Assembly (NCBI GenBank): GCA_963930775.1
Contig: OZ005696.1
Location: 2,976,001-3,040,000 of the forward strand
Reading direction: 5' to 3'
Length of the DNA stretch: 64,000 nt
Source of the DNA: Cliona cf. orientalis
Lineage: Eukaryota > Porifera > Demospongiae > Clionaida > Clionaidae
Of the stretch, positions 1 through 12,338 are shown piece by piece (position 1 is the first letter of the stretch; each line of letters begins with the position of its first letter). The position numbers and the translations under genes were made by a program. The notes beneath the pieces are model-generated. The model ran no database searches. It worked only from the letters and a program-made list of their open reading frames with translations, and was not told where the DNA came from.

Positions 1-211
1 TCCACACAAGAAATAAGAGACCAATCGAGGTATTCGTGAAAGTACCATGCATCGATATCATCCTTGTGGATGAGGCTACTAACAGCTTTAGACGGAGCCT
101 GTCTATTATGAGAAACATTATTAACATGAATACCACTATTGTATGCATAGCTACTGATCTCTCATTAACTCTCATCAATATTAGTAATCCGGTTCTGTTC
201 CAAATTTCAAG
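1..211. other. Left-edge sequence, upstream intron or exon end
   Basis: These bases precede the first exon I can place. The plus strand is open in one frame for most of the stretch, but nothing in that translation resembles a domain. A possible donor (GAG|GTATTC) near base 30 could be the end of an earlier exon of the receptor that follows. I cannot decide between exon and intron. Confidence 0.3.
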
Positions 212-2973
212 GTCTCTTGGATGCTCCATCAAACTTGATGCTGTCAGAAGCTGCCAACCAGCACATGAGATTAAGTTGGGATGAGCCATTCTCACTAGAT
301 ATCACTGATGTTGATTCAGACGTAGAGTGTTACAATGTGTGCTACAGCCTGGTCAGTGTAACAGCGGAGAAGTCCCAGTGCACGTGTGTGAATCAAAGAG
401 AGCACACATTTCTCTGTGTTAGTGTTCCTCTTCTCTTCACTGTGTCTGCTGTCAATGTAGTAGGAGAGGGAGAAGCTACTTCAATTCTTCATGATGGATG
501 CAGTTGCACCAGTACCACAGGTTTGAATTAGCTACAGGTTTATTGCTACAATAATAATGTTATTATTACTATTTTTCTTATGCAGTCCCACATATTGTCA
601 GTCCCAATGAAGTAGTATCTTTTTCTCTCTTAGACTACAATCCAATGGCAAAATTTTTATTTCAACAGGTTTGTGTTTGTGTGTGTGTGTGTGTGCATGT
701 GTTGGGGGGGGGGGGGAGTTCAGCCTGTACTCATGCATGTTACGATGCAAATGCGATCTAATGCAAATGCGATCTATCAACACTTAGAAAAATTTGAAAG
801 GGAAAAAAAGGAAAAAAGTCAAAGTGTACGGCAAGATTTGAACCCGCTCTATTCCATCCCATACATAAGCCTGAGAGCCCAACCACTCGGCCACCACCGT
901 TGTTGCTGCTGGCAGCCGTTATTTCAACTATTTTATAGACTAACCCTTCACAACCCAGCTAGCCCCTCCCACACTAACCCTGCTAACCATTCACAACCCA
1001 GCCCCAGACCTCCCAGCCCCTCCAGTCTACGTAAACGCAAACCCTAGAGACTAACGCTGCTAACCATTCGCAACCCATCCCCAGACCTCCCAGCCCCTCC
1101 CACACTAACCCTGCTAACCATTCGCAATCCATCCCCTGACCTCCCAGCCCCTCCCATCCATATCGTCCAGCGATCGCGGCGGCGTACGTACCGGCATATC
1201 GCGACCGGGTCGGGATTGCATTTGCGTCGTAACAATGCACACACAGTTGCTACTAAATGTCTGTCTCAACCCAAAAACAGATACCTATTAATTAATTGTC
1301 ATACATTTTCACTAGTTATCAGAAGACAGAGGAACGACTTGTTTCTTAGTTTATGAAGTTAAAACTTCCCTGCTATTAGAGGCAAATACAACCAACCATG
1401 GCGTTCAAATACCTCGAATCATTCAGTATTCCCAGTCAAGTGTATACTTAAGCCTGAATATGGACTCTGACCTGTTGGTTAATGAGCTGTATTTGACGAC
1501 AATCACTGCTATTAACACTGATGGGGAGAGAAATACCAGTGTGACTGTGGAATTCGGTAATAATAATGTTATTTTAACTTCAATTGTTTACGAAAGATCA
1601 ATTTAAATGTTTGTGTAGATACCTATGATGTCCAGTCAGTGAGTGGTAGAGTGATACCCGGTGGAATGGAGCTGGACTGTACATTTGCTGAGGGATCTCG
1701 AGCTCAAAGTTGTATACTCACTGTGTGCAGACTGGAGAATGGCATGGAGGAATACTGTATGAATCTAACCATCGTTAGGGAGAATCTTCAGCAAAGTAAG
1801 CAACTGACAGGACTTCAGCCTGGATTGTACACTGTCAAGAATGTGACTGAAGTTGAGAGTGACAGTAGCGTGACTCTGCTTAGGAGAACTGATGAACTAC
1901 AATTAACTATTATTGAGCCTCCTCCCACTACAGCTCCAACAGAAACAATCTCAGGAGGTCTATCCATATTGGGCTATTCCATTGATAAGCATACACCCCC
2001 TATGGATGACCATTAACGACTCTCCAGGGGGGTATTTTGAGCCTTGTCCAGGGGGTCAAACTTTGATTTTAATGAAGAAAAGGGGGGTATTTTAGGTAAT
2101 TTTGATTGTGTCTAGGGGTGCTAATCATGGCGTCTAGGGGGTGTCTCATCCCTGTTAGGTGATTTCCCTTCTGTAAATTAATGCATCAATTTGTGTCCAT
2201 GGGGAATAAAACTTCATTTAATTAAGTATTCAAGGGGATAAATGATGCTCCTAATTACGTCTTGGGGGAACAGTGACCTAATTAACGACTGTCCAGGGGG
2301 GAATGATTGCCTTTTAATTGTGTCTAGGGGACAAATCTTCCTTCTTGCTCATCCATAGGGGGTGTACAGCTATTAAGTGGAATAGCCCATTGCAATTAAT
2401 ATTATTCACAGTCATGCATGTATTATTATGTGTCTCTGTTTTGCAGATTCCACATCAGCAGTTGGAGTGTCAAGCTCTTTTGTTGGTCCTATACTAGGAG
2501 GTATGTCCAATAACAAATTTTACCATTTTCAATTCACTCAGTGTGTATTACTTGGTGGTATAAAGCTCTATGTTGGTAGTAACATAATATAAAATCATTA
2601 AGTCATTAACATAATACCCGGTAATGCATAGATCTGATCACCAAAAGGACTAAATAATGACTATTAATTTTTATGTCGTACTGTATCCAGGTGTTGTAGC
2701 AGTCCTAGCAATGTTGTTAATTGCTAGCATCATTATAACAGTTGTAACTTTTGCATACTATCGACAAAAGCTACACCACAGGAATCAAGAGACCCCACAA
2801 GGTATAGTTATCATGTTTCATGTGTGTTTCTTTGGCATCTCCATCAATATTACTAAGATTACATACATACAGCTGCAGTTTATGAGGAGCCGTATGACTG
2901 GGCTGTACCTAGACTACCACAGACAGAGCCTGCGATGGAACAATGTCCTGCTTATGGAGTGTTGACCAAATGA
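212..2973 (+). CDS. 3' part of a fibronectin-III-like single-pass receptor
   Basis: Six exons join in one frame: 212-520, 1323-1556, 1619-1957, 2447-2500, 2691-2801, 2873-2973 (TGA); all five introns are phase 1. Exon 1 is a fibronectin type III-like domain (starts DAPSNL, has RLSWDEP, ends FTVSAVNVVGEGEAT). Exon 2 looks like a second such domain (ends LTTITAINTDGERN). Exon 3 is a related beta-rich, Cys-containing module ending in a Pro/Thr-rich stalk. Exon 5 encodes a transmembrane helix (VVAVLAMLLIASIIITVVTF) followed by basic residues. Exon 6 is a short cytoplasmic tail with a YEEP tyrosine motif that could serve as an SH2 docking site (inference). The N-terminus lies outside the window. 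The ligand is unknown. An inverted-repeat element sits in intron 1 and another in intron 3. Confidence 0.75.
738..1234 (-). mobile_element. Inverted-repeat element with tRNA-like pol III promoter, copy A
   Basis: The 497-bp element lies in a receptor intron. Its ends are inverted (TGTTACGATGCAAATGCGAT against the complement of ATTGCATTTGCGTCGTAACA) and are flanked by a perfect 5-bp duplication, ATGCA (733-737 and 1235-1239). On the minus strand it holds an A box TGGCCGAGTGG (883-893), a B box GGTTCAAATC (835-844) and a T-run (about 803-816), the layout of a tRNA-derived promoter. The other half is G-rich tandem repeats of about 50 bp containing GGTTAGCAGGGTTAG. Relatives lie at 38087 and 12339. 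No protein is encoded. Confidence 0.8.
1971..2388. mobile_element. Inverted-repeat DNA element (MITE-like) in a receptor intron
   Basis: A 418-bp stretch has about 40-bp inverted ends beginning GGGCTATTCCA and containing ACACCCCCTATGGATGA, flanked by ATT on both sides (possible 3-bp target duplication). The interior is a run of degenerate units ending in a G-run (such as TCTAGGGGG or TCCAGGGGG). No coding sequence is seen. It sits between the third module exon and the stalk exon of the receptor and does not touch either exon. Confidence 0.7.
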
Positions 2974-3986
2974 GAGTTTGCTATCGTAATCTGATACGAA
3001 TAATAATATAATATTATTGTAAACATAATATACCTGTATCTATAGGACATAATAATATTATAATTACAGTATTCCCCCATAAATTAAATATTATTATTCT
3101 GTTGTTTGTATCCACATACACGACATTATTTTAAATAAGGTGGCATCGTGGGTATTGAAATTGTCAATAGATCATGCAATCATAATCTGATTGCCTGCAT
3201 GATCCTGACCAAGCAAAATTTGCTTCCTATAGATACACCCCTAGTCTGTAACAGTGTTTTATGTACGGCCCAAAGGAGTGTATTGCCATTTAATACATTT
3301 ACTACACCCTCACTGGGGTGTATGGGTACACTCCAGTGATCATAGTATAATATTATTATACAACACAAGCAGAATATATTATTATATGAACCCTTGACCA
3401 TCTCCCCAGTAGCTGCACAGTGTAATGGTGCATGTGGTAAAAGGTCGTCAATAGAATGCGTACACGTGCACATCGATGTCGATCGATGCTGGCCCCAGAA
3501 TTCATGGAGATGGTGTCTAAGATCGACTCTCAACCTTGATAGCGACAAGTTTCGATGCTTCAATCACAGAGATGAACTCGACAACACAGTATTCCTTCCG
3601 AAGTTCAGGTTGGTCACGCTGCTGCAGTCGCGCGCGGGCCAGCCCCTTGTGGCAGTGATGCGTGCTATATATAGCGCAAGGCTAGCTTTATTTATCCATT
3701 GCATTACGTAAGCCAAGAAAACACGTGAAGTTCAACCAACAGTACTTCTCAGAGAAAGTAGCGCTCAGCTTGTAATCTATTCGCTGGATACACGCGTAAG
3801 GTACTCTACATATTTACTGATTTTCAAGTCTCAGAAAGGCTCCAGCGAGGCCCTGAATTTTCTCATAATTACCTCATAGATTACCTAAGAGATTACACCA
3901 TAGGTTTCATCATAATTACACTATAATTACCTCATAACCACAGAAAAGTAAATTGCTACTGGGGAGATAATGAACAACTTAGAGAC
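2974..3986. other. Intergenic, no gene recognised
   Basis: This follows the receptor stop codon. The first 150 bases are AT-rich with many AATAAT runs and are probably the 3' untranslated region. The remainder has open frames on both strands that give no recognisable protein. A TATATATA stretch near 3668 lies in a more GC-rich patch, but no gene starts downstream of it. Confidence 0.4.
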
Positions 3987-3988
3987 TA

Positions 3989-4397
3989 CGTCCAGAGTCC
4001 CTCATGAATACGCCGCCATAAATTCGAACTAGGACACATCGACAAACTGCGCATGCTCCGTATACGCGTACAATATTGGGGCGCGCGGCTTGAGCCGGTT
4101 GACCTTCACCCGCCATGTGCTCGACTGAATAGGGAAATCCCCCCGAGTGCGAGCTCGCCAAAGAAAGCGAACCGAGAAAATCGCCATATCTCATCGATAG
4201 TCCACGATGTCTTCTACGCTAGGTTCGAATTCTGGGTCCCAACAACCTTTCATGCGCGCTAAACATTTTGAAACAGTTTCACAGGAATTACATCATAAGT
4301 TTCATCATATATTTCATCATAGGTTTCATCATAGGTTTCATCATAATTTCATCATAGCGAGAGCCGAATTCTTTGTTTCTAATTGGGACTCTGGACG
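3989..4397. mobile_element. TA-flanked inverted-repeat element (mariner-like MITE)
   Basis: The ends are CGTCCAGAGTCCC and its complement GGGACTCTGGACG, each bordered by TA, as expected for Tc1/mariner-type insertion. The element is 409 bp and non-coding. Near its right end is a short run of repeated TTTCATCATAGG-like units (about 4297-4360). Confidence 0.6.
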
Positions 4398-4475
4398 TAA
4401 TTACATTCCTGACATGGTAATTAGCCAGAATCTGGAAATACTGCATGCTATGGTGGCTTGTAAGGGCCACTTCCT

Positions 4476-4692
4476 TCAACCGTATTTCCATTGTAGAAAT
4501 TCACTTCCACTCTAGTTCCATTCTAATTCCAAGATACTTCAAGTCCACTCTAGATACATACTTCCACTCTACTTCCACTTTACTTCCATCGTAGTTCCAT
4601 TATACCCACTTGCTTCCACTTTATTTCCACCCTACTTCCATTTTAACTCCACTGTAGCTACCTACTTCCATTCTACTTCCATTCTACTTCCA
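4476..4692. repeat. Degenerate tandem repeat, about 11-bp TTCCATTCTAC unit
   Basis: Roughly twenty imperfect units of the type TTCCA(C/T)TCTAC follow one another, with the most regular copies at the right end. This is a minisatellite-like array in intergenic DNA. No coding role is visible. Confidence 0.75.
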
Positions 4693-5246
4693 TCTTCCAT
4701 ATTATTGTTAAGTTTGGCAATAATCACGTGACTCTGGTCTGCCATGGCGCAATTGCAAAGATCAGCGTAAAGACGATGGCCTTTTAAAGTTTAGAGTGAC
4801 AATAATTTGTAGCTACACTTTCTGCGATTTTGGCTTGGGATACACGATATGTACACAGAAGTGGTACAGGGTCGACACATGCTAATGTTCTATAGTATGT
4901 TTGCGGGTACAAAATTTTGCGTTTTTGGGCCAGTCCGCTAAAAGGCCACACAAATAAAATATTCTGTTTCTCGTCCTATAGGATACTCCAAAACACATAA
5001 GGGACACGGATGATTTTGATATTTGATGCCACACCCCTACCCACACCCATTAATTGCTAACAAGCTGAAATGGCAACTTTAACAATGATTAGCTCTATAT
5101 CTGCTCCATTTCCAGTATCACAGCAGTTATTGATGATCTTTTCTGACCAATATTGTTGGTAGAAGCTGAGCATTCAATCGATTTTCGACATTTGTAGAGC
5201 ATCCACTCAGGCCTCGAGTAGTCTCGTCCCCAGACCCCACCCTCGA
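4693..5246. other. Intergenic, nothing recognised
   Basis: I see no exon with good splice borders and no inverted-repeat element in this stretch. It ends at the left inverted repeat of the next element. Confidence 0.35.
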
Positions 5247-5579
5247 GGAGGAAAAGGGTCTGGTGAACTTGGGCAGAATCCTTGGGCCTGCGCTGAGGAA
5301 TTTCCACGCGCCAATGAGATCGTAGCTTTGGCTCAGTCATATGACAAGCTTACCGCAGGAATGCAACATCGCTATACCGTCTGTATAGCTATTCAATTTC
5401 ACCGACCAATCAGATTCAAGGTTTGCTTTACTGCCGGTTGCGGGCATGCGATCACATGCAAACGCAGCCATAGCGACCAATCAGAACCAAGCTTTGCATG
5501 GCCTTGTCGGCACATATGCGCATGCGCCGCAGAACGAGAACCGAGGATTCAGCCCAAGTTCACCAGACCCTTTTCCTCC
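5247..5579. mobile_element. Inverted-repeat element with near-perfect 35-bp ends
   Basis: The left end reads GGAGGAAAAGGGTCTGGTGA and onward; the right end is its complement, with one mismatch over about 35 bp. The 333-bp element is non-coding. No clear target duplication was found. Open frames across it are short and arise from the inverted repeats. Confidence 0.65.
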
Positions 5580-5718
5580 TTTTGGGGAGAAACAGAAGAT
5601 TAACTTTGCATGGCCAAATATTCCATTCAAAATTATTAATATCAATGATGATAACATAGACATAGTCCATACAACAGCCTCTCAAACTATTGTATAGCGC
5701 GACAGTAATAATTAGTGT

Positions 5719-6000
5719 ATTAAAATTGACCTTTAACCTTCGATCTGATATCGCATATATACGTTACTCTTGACCTCGATATCTGTATGCTTGCTTGCTA
5801 GCCCAGAGTTCCAGCTATTTCGAGTCAGTCGAAATTACGATGTCTACTAGATTCTCAGGCTTTTTAAGCAGTGAGCTCCATCTTGAGCACGTCGGAGCGC
5901 AGTAATATTAAATACTAACAGGCAGCGCGCGACCGATTGAGCGATTGGCCACGCCCTTTAAATATGCCCACGGACGCGCATGGATATACATATCGCTCTA
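5719..6000. repeat. Diverged relative of the CCGTATTTTC element
   Basis: The stretch containing TTGACCTCGATATCTG and GATTGGCCACGCCC runs parallel to the interior of the element at 27240-27630. The typical terminal repeats are not recognisable here, so this looks like an older or truncated copy. It ends just before the orphan receptor exon and may mark a duplication or deletion junction. Confidence 0.5.
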
Positions 6001-6151
6001 TAACAGATAAGGCCATGCAAAGTAAATTATCTATTTCTCGTCATCGTTTGTGTGCACTTTTGCAGATTCGTATCTACTTCTATAATATTATATTAAGCTA
6101 GGTACCGTAATTGGCACAGGGTCGTCACTTAAGTAAGTCCTTTGGCTCCGC

Positions 6152-6568
6152 GTGCAGACAAGCGAAGGTTCGTGTTTTTCTGACGAAAAAAAAACATTTA
6201 ATTTTTGTGGCCTAAGTGTCCATGATACCATTAAAAGAGAAATTTTCATTTGTGGCAAAGATTCACCAAACAGAATGACCTACCGTAACATGCTCCTGGG
6301 CACTCACAACTTCAATGGTGAACAGATTGTTGGTTTCATTCAGGACTGGGTGAATACTGGACCTCTGATTAAAATTGGCGGGAACTATGTGAGAGTCGAT
6401 AGCAGCTGTCCTGTTGGTATCTCTTCAATGTATGAGTCAGCATGTGAGCAGGAGGAAGTATGTGCGTATGCTAATGACCCCATACACACCATGTGTGCCC
6501 AACAGCTCACAAGCAGAAACACATCTGTGGCTACATGCATTGAAGGATGCATTATTCGCAATGGATAA
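6152..6568 (+). pseudogene. Orphan C-terminal exon of the Ig receptor family
   Basis: From about base 6232 the translation matches the last exon of receptor copy 1 (24582-25007): REIFICG, TYRNMLLGTHNFNGEQIVGF, WVNTGP, CPVGISSMYESACEQEEVC, then CIEGC and a stop. Upstream of 6232 the match stops and the sequence is unrelated, so the other exons of this copy are missing. It looks like the tail of an earlier receptor gene left behind by a tandem duplication. The exon family has spaced cysteines and a WV-TGP motif; I do not know a named domain for it. Whether it is expressed cannot be told. Confidence 0.6.
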
Positions 6569-7980
6569 CTGCGCTTGGCTGATGACTAAAACTAGTAATG
6601 TGCTAGAAACATTGAGTATCTAGGCTTAGGCTATGATTTCTGCCCTTGCGCCACCTAATGATTATTACAGGCTTTTGCAATGTGTGATAATTATAATATA
6701 ACTTTCCAATATTAATTTGGGTCGAAAGATCCCATTAGCTACACCAAGTTTTTAATGTGTATAATAATTGTTATAATGAAATCTTGATCTGTTATCTAGT
6801 ACATGTATTACCATAAACACTATAATTGGTAATGGTCATTAAAGTGTACAATGTCACTAATACGTTCACACGTGCATGGCTGTAGCGTAATGTCTAGCTA
6901 TATCTTGTTAATACAGAATTAGAGCAAGGCAATTCAAATGGCTCCAGAGCTAGAGGCATTGAAATTTATCTCGTGTATTATCTTAACTTTAATCATGATT
7001 ACCTCATAACCATATCCATGGAAAAATAAATTTCTACAAGACATCATTTTGCATTGGTAACTAATATTATATCCTGGAGCTGTTTGATCTGAAATTATTA
7101 ATCAAACTGACGAGTAGAAGCTCGAGCTCTTATAAATTCCTAGAAATAAGCTAGTTAGCTACCGGAGGTAAGAGCATGCAATATGCCGACTGTCAGTGAC
7201 TGATCTTCAACAACCCAATCTGGTTGTGAAATTAAATTTAGCATCTTCTAAATCACTGAAATATCTATAATATTCATAAAAGATGCATGTACAAAAGTGC
7301 GAACTTAATTTGAATTGACTCCAGGGTTGGGACTGTAACAAGCTAGCTGGGCTATACATGAAACGTTCCAGAAGTACTGGCACTATACATAGTCTGTCAG
7401 TGGATTGGTATAATAATATAGAGTGTAGCTGTGTACAATGGTAATAATAATATTTTGATCATGTAGCTATAATAATATGCTATTATTATAATTATTATGA
7501 ATATTAAATAGTGTTATGATTACTTTGACCTTATTAATAGAAGATAATGACTATAACAATATTATTATTTATGCATGCAATCATGTGATGAGATTGTGCA
7601 GCACAGGCACATGTATGTAGATGACAAGAGTGCACACGTAATGTTGCGAAATTTTGCTCATTAAAAATCACTATTAATAATTAATCTTGTATGCAAAAAT
7701 AGGGCTTGGAGGTACAGAATCTCTTGAAATAGCTAGCTGTCTTGTATGTTTAGTGTATGGATGCTGTTAGCTACACATGATCCCTTATGGGAGTGTCCCC
7801 TCCTCAATATTTTCAATTGTTTCCCACTGGCTCCACCCACAATGTCATGCACTTTGCTACACCAAGATGGCTAATAGAGTCAGAGAGTTCCCTGAGTCAA
7901 TCACTGTGACTGTACTCTTTATCTGTCTCATTGGATATCAATCAGCAGTCAGTGGACAACAGATTAGTAAGTTCAGCGCT
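6232..7980 (+). repeat. Left copy of a segmental tandem duplication
   Basis: From the orphan C-terminal exon through the intergenic DNA to the signal-peptide exon of receptor copy 1, this stretch is collinear with 24683-26088. Shared text includes the exon itself, the CAGGAGCTGTTTGATCTG-type segment and the sequence before the ATG. The intergenic part (6569-7866) holds no separate gene that I can see. It is AT-rich and probably includes the promoter of copy 1, but no clear core element can be named. Confidence 0.75.
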
Positions 7981-9324
7981 GTTGTCATACATCTGACATG
8001 TTGTATGAGCAGCACAACAGTTAGCTAGCTATTAATTATCATGATAGACTTTATACTAATAATATTGTAGCATAATTGTATAGTACTCTGATACTCTAGA
8101 CTCTAGTGATCTGCCTCTATTGTAAACATACATAGATGGAGTCTCTCTACAGCTGCAAGGGGTAACCATACCTAACAACAGCCTAGTGGACATCGATGAC
8201 CTCCTGTATCAGGGAAGTGGTGATCCAGAACCCACAAATGCCAATGGACTTCACAATCGAACCTTGGTTTGTGTTACTGACCTAGAGGACTGTTGTGATT
8301 CACCAAGGACCGTGCGTGGTGATTGGTACTACTCCGATGGGAGTGCAGTTAAGTACAATTATCAAGGTAGAACATTTCGGAGAAATAGAGGAGCAAATTA
8401 AGTACTGAATGGTCAACAATTTTATGGCTCAATTCGTCTCTTCTATAAATGGAGTAATCCACCAAGAAAAGGTCGCTTCCGCTGTGACCTACCCAGCGCA
8501 AATGATCCCAGTGCTAACCAGACCCTCTATGCTGATGTTGGTGAGTTATACTAACTGTAGCCAACAAATGCTATAATAGCTATTAGCTACTTTTCTTTGA
8601 AACATGCAGTGAACTTTGGTATCGACCATTTGTCAAAACCTGTGACTATCTTTTCATCTGGTTCTGCCATTGCTGAGGAGAGCTACTCGCTTACATGCTC
8701 AGCAACACTGGTTGATCCTGTTCCTCTGCCATCCAACATTCCCACACCAAATTTTGAGTGGTTTTTTGGCCCAAATGGCGATGCCTCACTTCCTTCTGAT
8801 GTAGCTCTACCAATAACTATTGAGAGTGAAAACACTTTCAATAGTACTCTGCATGTTTCTATCTTGAGTCAGTCTCATTCAGGGATGTACACATGTCGAC
8901 TTGGGGCTGGAAGTCTATCAAACAGTGCTACAATTAATGTACAAGGTATGATACAATGTACTAGCTATCAGCTTTAATACTGAAATTTCAGTCAAACCCT
9001 CTTGTTATAATATAAATTCTCCAGCACCTAGAAACATTTCTGTTCAGATCAACATCAGTGGATCGCCAGTGTTGGGAGAAAGAGGCTACACTCTTACATG
9101 TTGTGTTTTTGGAGCCGAAAATCTCAATCCCTTCATAACCTACCAGTGGACTAAGAATAATGGCACTGAGACACAAATCCAAGATGGATCCAATCCCAGA
9201 ACTATTTCCTTTGATCATCTTCGAGTGTCTGACGCAGGGCGATACACATGTCAGGCAAGGATAAGCTCAGCTTCTCTCAGTAATGACATCATATGGAATG
9301 TATTTCACGAGGTTACAGTTTTAA
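7867..9324 (+). CDS. Copy 1, exons 1-4: signal peptide, V-like, two Ig domains
   Basis: Exon 1 starts at the ATG at 7867 and gives a classical signal peptide with a hydrophobic core (VTVLFICLIG) and a likely cut after SAVSG. Exon 2 is the V-like domain with LVCVTDLEDCC, GDWYYSDG and RFRCDLP; it carries the in-frame stop of this copy. Exon 3 is an Ig domain with SLTCSATL, a core Trp and GMYTCRLGAG. Exon 4 is an Ig domain with TLTCCVFG, YQWTKNNG and DAGRYTCQ. Splice sites match those of copy 3 exon for exon. Confidence 0.75.
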
Positions 9325-10316
9325 GTAAGTTCTATGTAACTAGTGCATCCCTGTAGCCTCATATCCAGACCACCCCATGTTTTTCAACATTTTAAAAACA
9401 TGGGATGGCTTAGGCCACAAGTATGTTGACCAAGTCGACTGTTTTTTTGTCAGCTAGGGAGCCCTTAGACATTTCCTATCAGTAAGTGTGGTAATATAGT
9501 TGATAAGTCTGCTGACATAATGGCAAGGTGGTCTGATAATATTCCTCCCACTGACAGCTGCGAAAGTACAGAGTAGTTTACACATTAGTAGTACTGAAAC
9601 CATAGAAATCAATAACAAGCACTCCTGACATACAAAACCATAATATTACTAGGAAGATGATATCATCAGGCGGGGCGAGCCTTCGCTCGTGGATCAGCTG
9701 TACTCCATGGTTTTATTTGTAAAGAGTGTTAATAAATAGCTACCTTGGTTTTGAGTCACTAATTGGGCAGGCTATAAAGCACAACCAAATGACTGAATTA
9801 GAGCAGCCAGGCTCTCAGTTTGGCCATACTACTACCAAGGTCTTGAACAACAAAGCTCAGTGTAGCAACCAGTGTGTGTTTATTGCATAGAAATTGCCAT
9901 CAGATCTCAACTTGAAACTAGAGCTCTATAGAGCACAACGTGCACATTGTGCAATCTATAGATCTGCTTTTGTTGCTGCTTGGTTGTATCAAGGGCTTTA
10001 TACTATTAGACCTGGTTGTATAATATAGGGCTCTTGGTGATATCAGCCAAAAGACCACTGACTCTCTCTGCACCAGATCTAGACTAGGTAGATATAGGTA
10101 TCTTACATTCTGATTTTGCATTCCAGTCTGCGGATCGCTACCAGCCAAACCCGGTGTTGCACTAGCATTATTGACGACCTTTACCAGCCCATAATATTCA
10201 ATGTTATGCGCATGAGCAGAAAGCACAAGACCTGCATGCATTGACAGTCGGCACTGTCGATAGGCGTGGTTACGAAGGCTAACAAAAAGGCATTATTTGT
10301 GACGCTCGTGGTCCAT

Positions 10317-11356
10317 TATGGAGTGCCATAGTGGACAAAATTCATGTTTGTACAATCGCATCGATGTTTCCATACATCTCGATCACTGATGTTCATAGGC
10401 TCCAACTTTTCCTGAACAGCTCCAGGGACATAGACCACACCCACTAGATGTGGCCATCATTAATTAAAACTCCACCCACACCACACCCAATATTATTAAA
10501 TTTGATGACCACAATGCCCAGAATATACTTTCTAGAGCATGAATTTGCAAGCCTAGTAGAGCTCTTGTAGTGTTGCTACTGCAAAAACCAAAGTTTGTAA
10601 GGCACTACCACAAGCAGGTTGTTCATTTTACCACCAATAGGTGATTAGTTGTACTATTACTACAGTGTTTATGCTAGTGTCTGGACCTCTTCCGGGACCA
10701 ATAATACAATTATAGAAGAGCCTTCCGGGACGCGGGACAATTGCTAAAAATCCGGGACTGTCCCGGAGATTCAGGGACAGTTGGAGCCTATGGATGTTCA
10801 TGTATCGATCATCGATGTCGATGTTTCGATCAGTGTATCGATCATCGATATCGATGTTTCGATCACTGATGTTCATGTATCGATCATCGATGTCGATGTT
10901 TCGATCTTGGATAGCTATGATTCGATCTCTTCTATTGATGTGGATGTTGGCTCCTGTGATATACGTTTGCTATCGCTATCACTAGTGTCTATGTTTCCAA
11001 CTTCGTAGGAGGGGCTGGCGCGACTAACCGCGTACCGCGTATATACCGCGTATATACCGCGTATATACCGCGCATGCACGAACAAGGGATGGGGGGGGGG
11101 GGGGGGTGGCGCACGAGACTAGGGTGTGTCATATCATGCGCGCGCATTCTGTCCCCAGACCTCCGAAGATGGATCGAAACATCGACATCGATGATCGATA
11201 CATGAATATCAGGGATCGAAACATCGATATCGATGATCGATACACTGATCGAAACATCGACATCGATGATCGATACATGAACATCAGTGATCGAGATGTA
11301 TGGAAACATCGATGCGATTGTACAAACATGAATTTTGTCCACTATGGCGCTCCATA
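10317..11356. mobile_element. Foldback element rich in ATCGAT repeats
   Basis: The arms are inverted copies beginning TATGGAG and running through CCATAGTGGACAAAATTCATG-type sequence into repeated units of ATCGATGTCGATGTTTCGATC. A 6-bp duplication GTCCAT flanks it (10311-10316 and 11357-11362), and the uninterrupted site is recognisable in the F1 copy near 51400. The middle holds an 11-bp tandem repeat (ACCGCGTATAT, about 11027-11072) and a G-run near 11091-11106. Open frames here come from the repeats and are not genes. Confidence 0.75.
10394..10792. mobile_element. Inverted-repeat element nested in the foldback element
   Basis: The ends CATAGGCTCCAAC and GTTGGAGCCTATG are perfect inverted repeats, flanked by a 6-bp duplication GATGTT (10388-10393 and 10793-10798). 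It sits inside the left arm of the element at 10317-11356 and so inserted later. The element is 399 bp and non-coding, with GGGAC-rich motifs near its right end. Confidence 0.7.
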
Positions 11357-11660
11357 GTCCATATCCCTCAATTCGAAATACACTGAAGCCTGCTTTTCGC
11401 CAAAGGCGACTGATTCATTGTGCTTACTAGTCGCTCAGGTGCCTATTGACCACGCCCACTATTCTGTTTAGGTAAAGGTCATCAACTGTGCATACATAAT
11501 ATTGCTGCAGCTCTAATCTCTGTGCAGATTGATGTGGGGTATGTGCTGTAGAGATCAATCTCTAGCCTTGCTCTACCGGCTTCAGCATAAAATAGTTTCT
11601 TGAATTGTGGCAAAGCCCATGAGGTTACTGGTAGTCTCATCCCTATAGCTACCCCACTTA

Positions 11661-11780
11661 GTCTCGAATCCAGACCCCTCCCTTTTCCGCAGCGCTGGAT
11701 GTATTGCAGCACCAGCACGCAGAAGGATGTTGATGCAATACATCCAGTGCTGCGTAAAGGGAGGGGTCTGGATTCGAGAC
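11661..11780. repeat. 120-bp hairpin, about 50-bp stem
   Basis: GTCTCGAATCCAGACCCCTC at the left is matched by its complement at the right end, and the pairing continues inward through GATGTATTGCA with few mismatches. The loop is about 20 bases. The matching intron of copy 3 (near 61860) does not have it, so it is probably a small foldback insertion. Confidence 0.7.
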
Positions 11781-12338
11781 TTTACCCCCAGCCTAGTTCT
11801 GTTCACCATACCCGGCTAACACAAAGCAGTATGAGACTCAGTCACTAGGTGCTATCCCAATGTGGTCAGGAACATAGCAACCGCTCAGGTCAGTCAGGCC
11901 ATGGCCTGACCAATATTTTTGCCTGATGTGGGTGTATTCAAGTGCAGTGCACGCGCACACGCTGATGCGTTTAGGTATTGAGACATGGCCACTTAGTCTT
12001 GTCCCCAGTGCGGGATCTGGGGCTGGGTACGAGACTAATGGCCACTAGTTTCTGTCTCTGATGATTGTCTGACTCTCCTCATATGCATGATAAGACAGTG
12101 ATGAATCATTCATTCCAATACTCCTGGTTAGTGGCTCTCCACTACTGTAATAATGAATCAACAGACACTGTTTTTGCCGCACCTATTTGCTTATAGCTAT
12201 AATTTTATTAAAACAAAAGAAGTCTCTAACTTCTATATAATTATATATATAGCTATAGTATACCAAGGCAGACCAGGCATTTGTAAGTATCAACTGCAAT
12301 GCAGTACACTTCTGACATAATATTGTAGTGATACTACT

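Larger units (their letters stand above)
9919..11446 (-). mobile_element. Interspersed repeat family F1, copy in Ig intron, with nested insertions
   Basis: The stretch begins TAGAGCTCTATAGAGCAC and matches, in reverse orientation, the repeat at 51215-52135: shared pieces include the palindromic GAGCTCTATAGAGC end, GCTGATATCACCAAG, and the GTAACCACGCC region. It is interrupted at 10317-11356 by a foldback element. Related copies lie at 60395 and 61000. No coding sequence and no clear terminal inverted repeats are seen, so its class is open. Confidence 0.55.

Noticed and set aside
3394-3711. Plus-strand open frame of 105 codons in intergenic DNA
   Set aside because: No domain, no homologue among the other genes here, and an overlapping open frame of similar length on the other strand; probably chance.
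10628-11342. Several overlapping frames on both strands made of short repeated peptides
   Set aside because: They are read-outs of the ATCGAT-type repeats of the foldback element in every frame.
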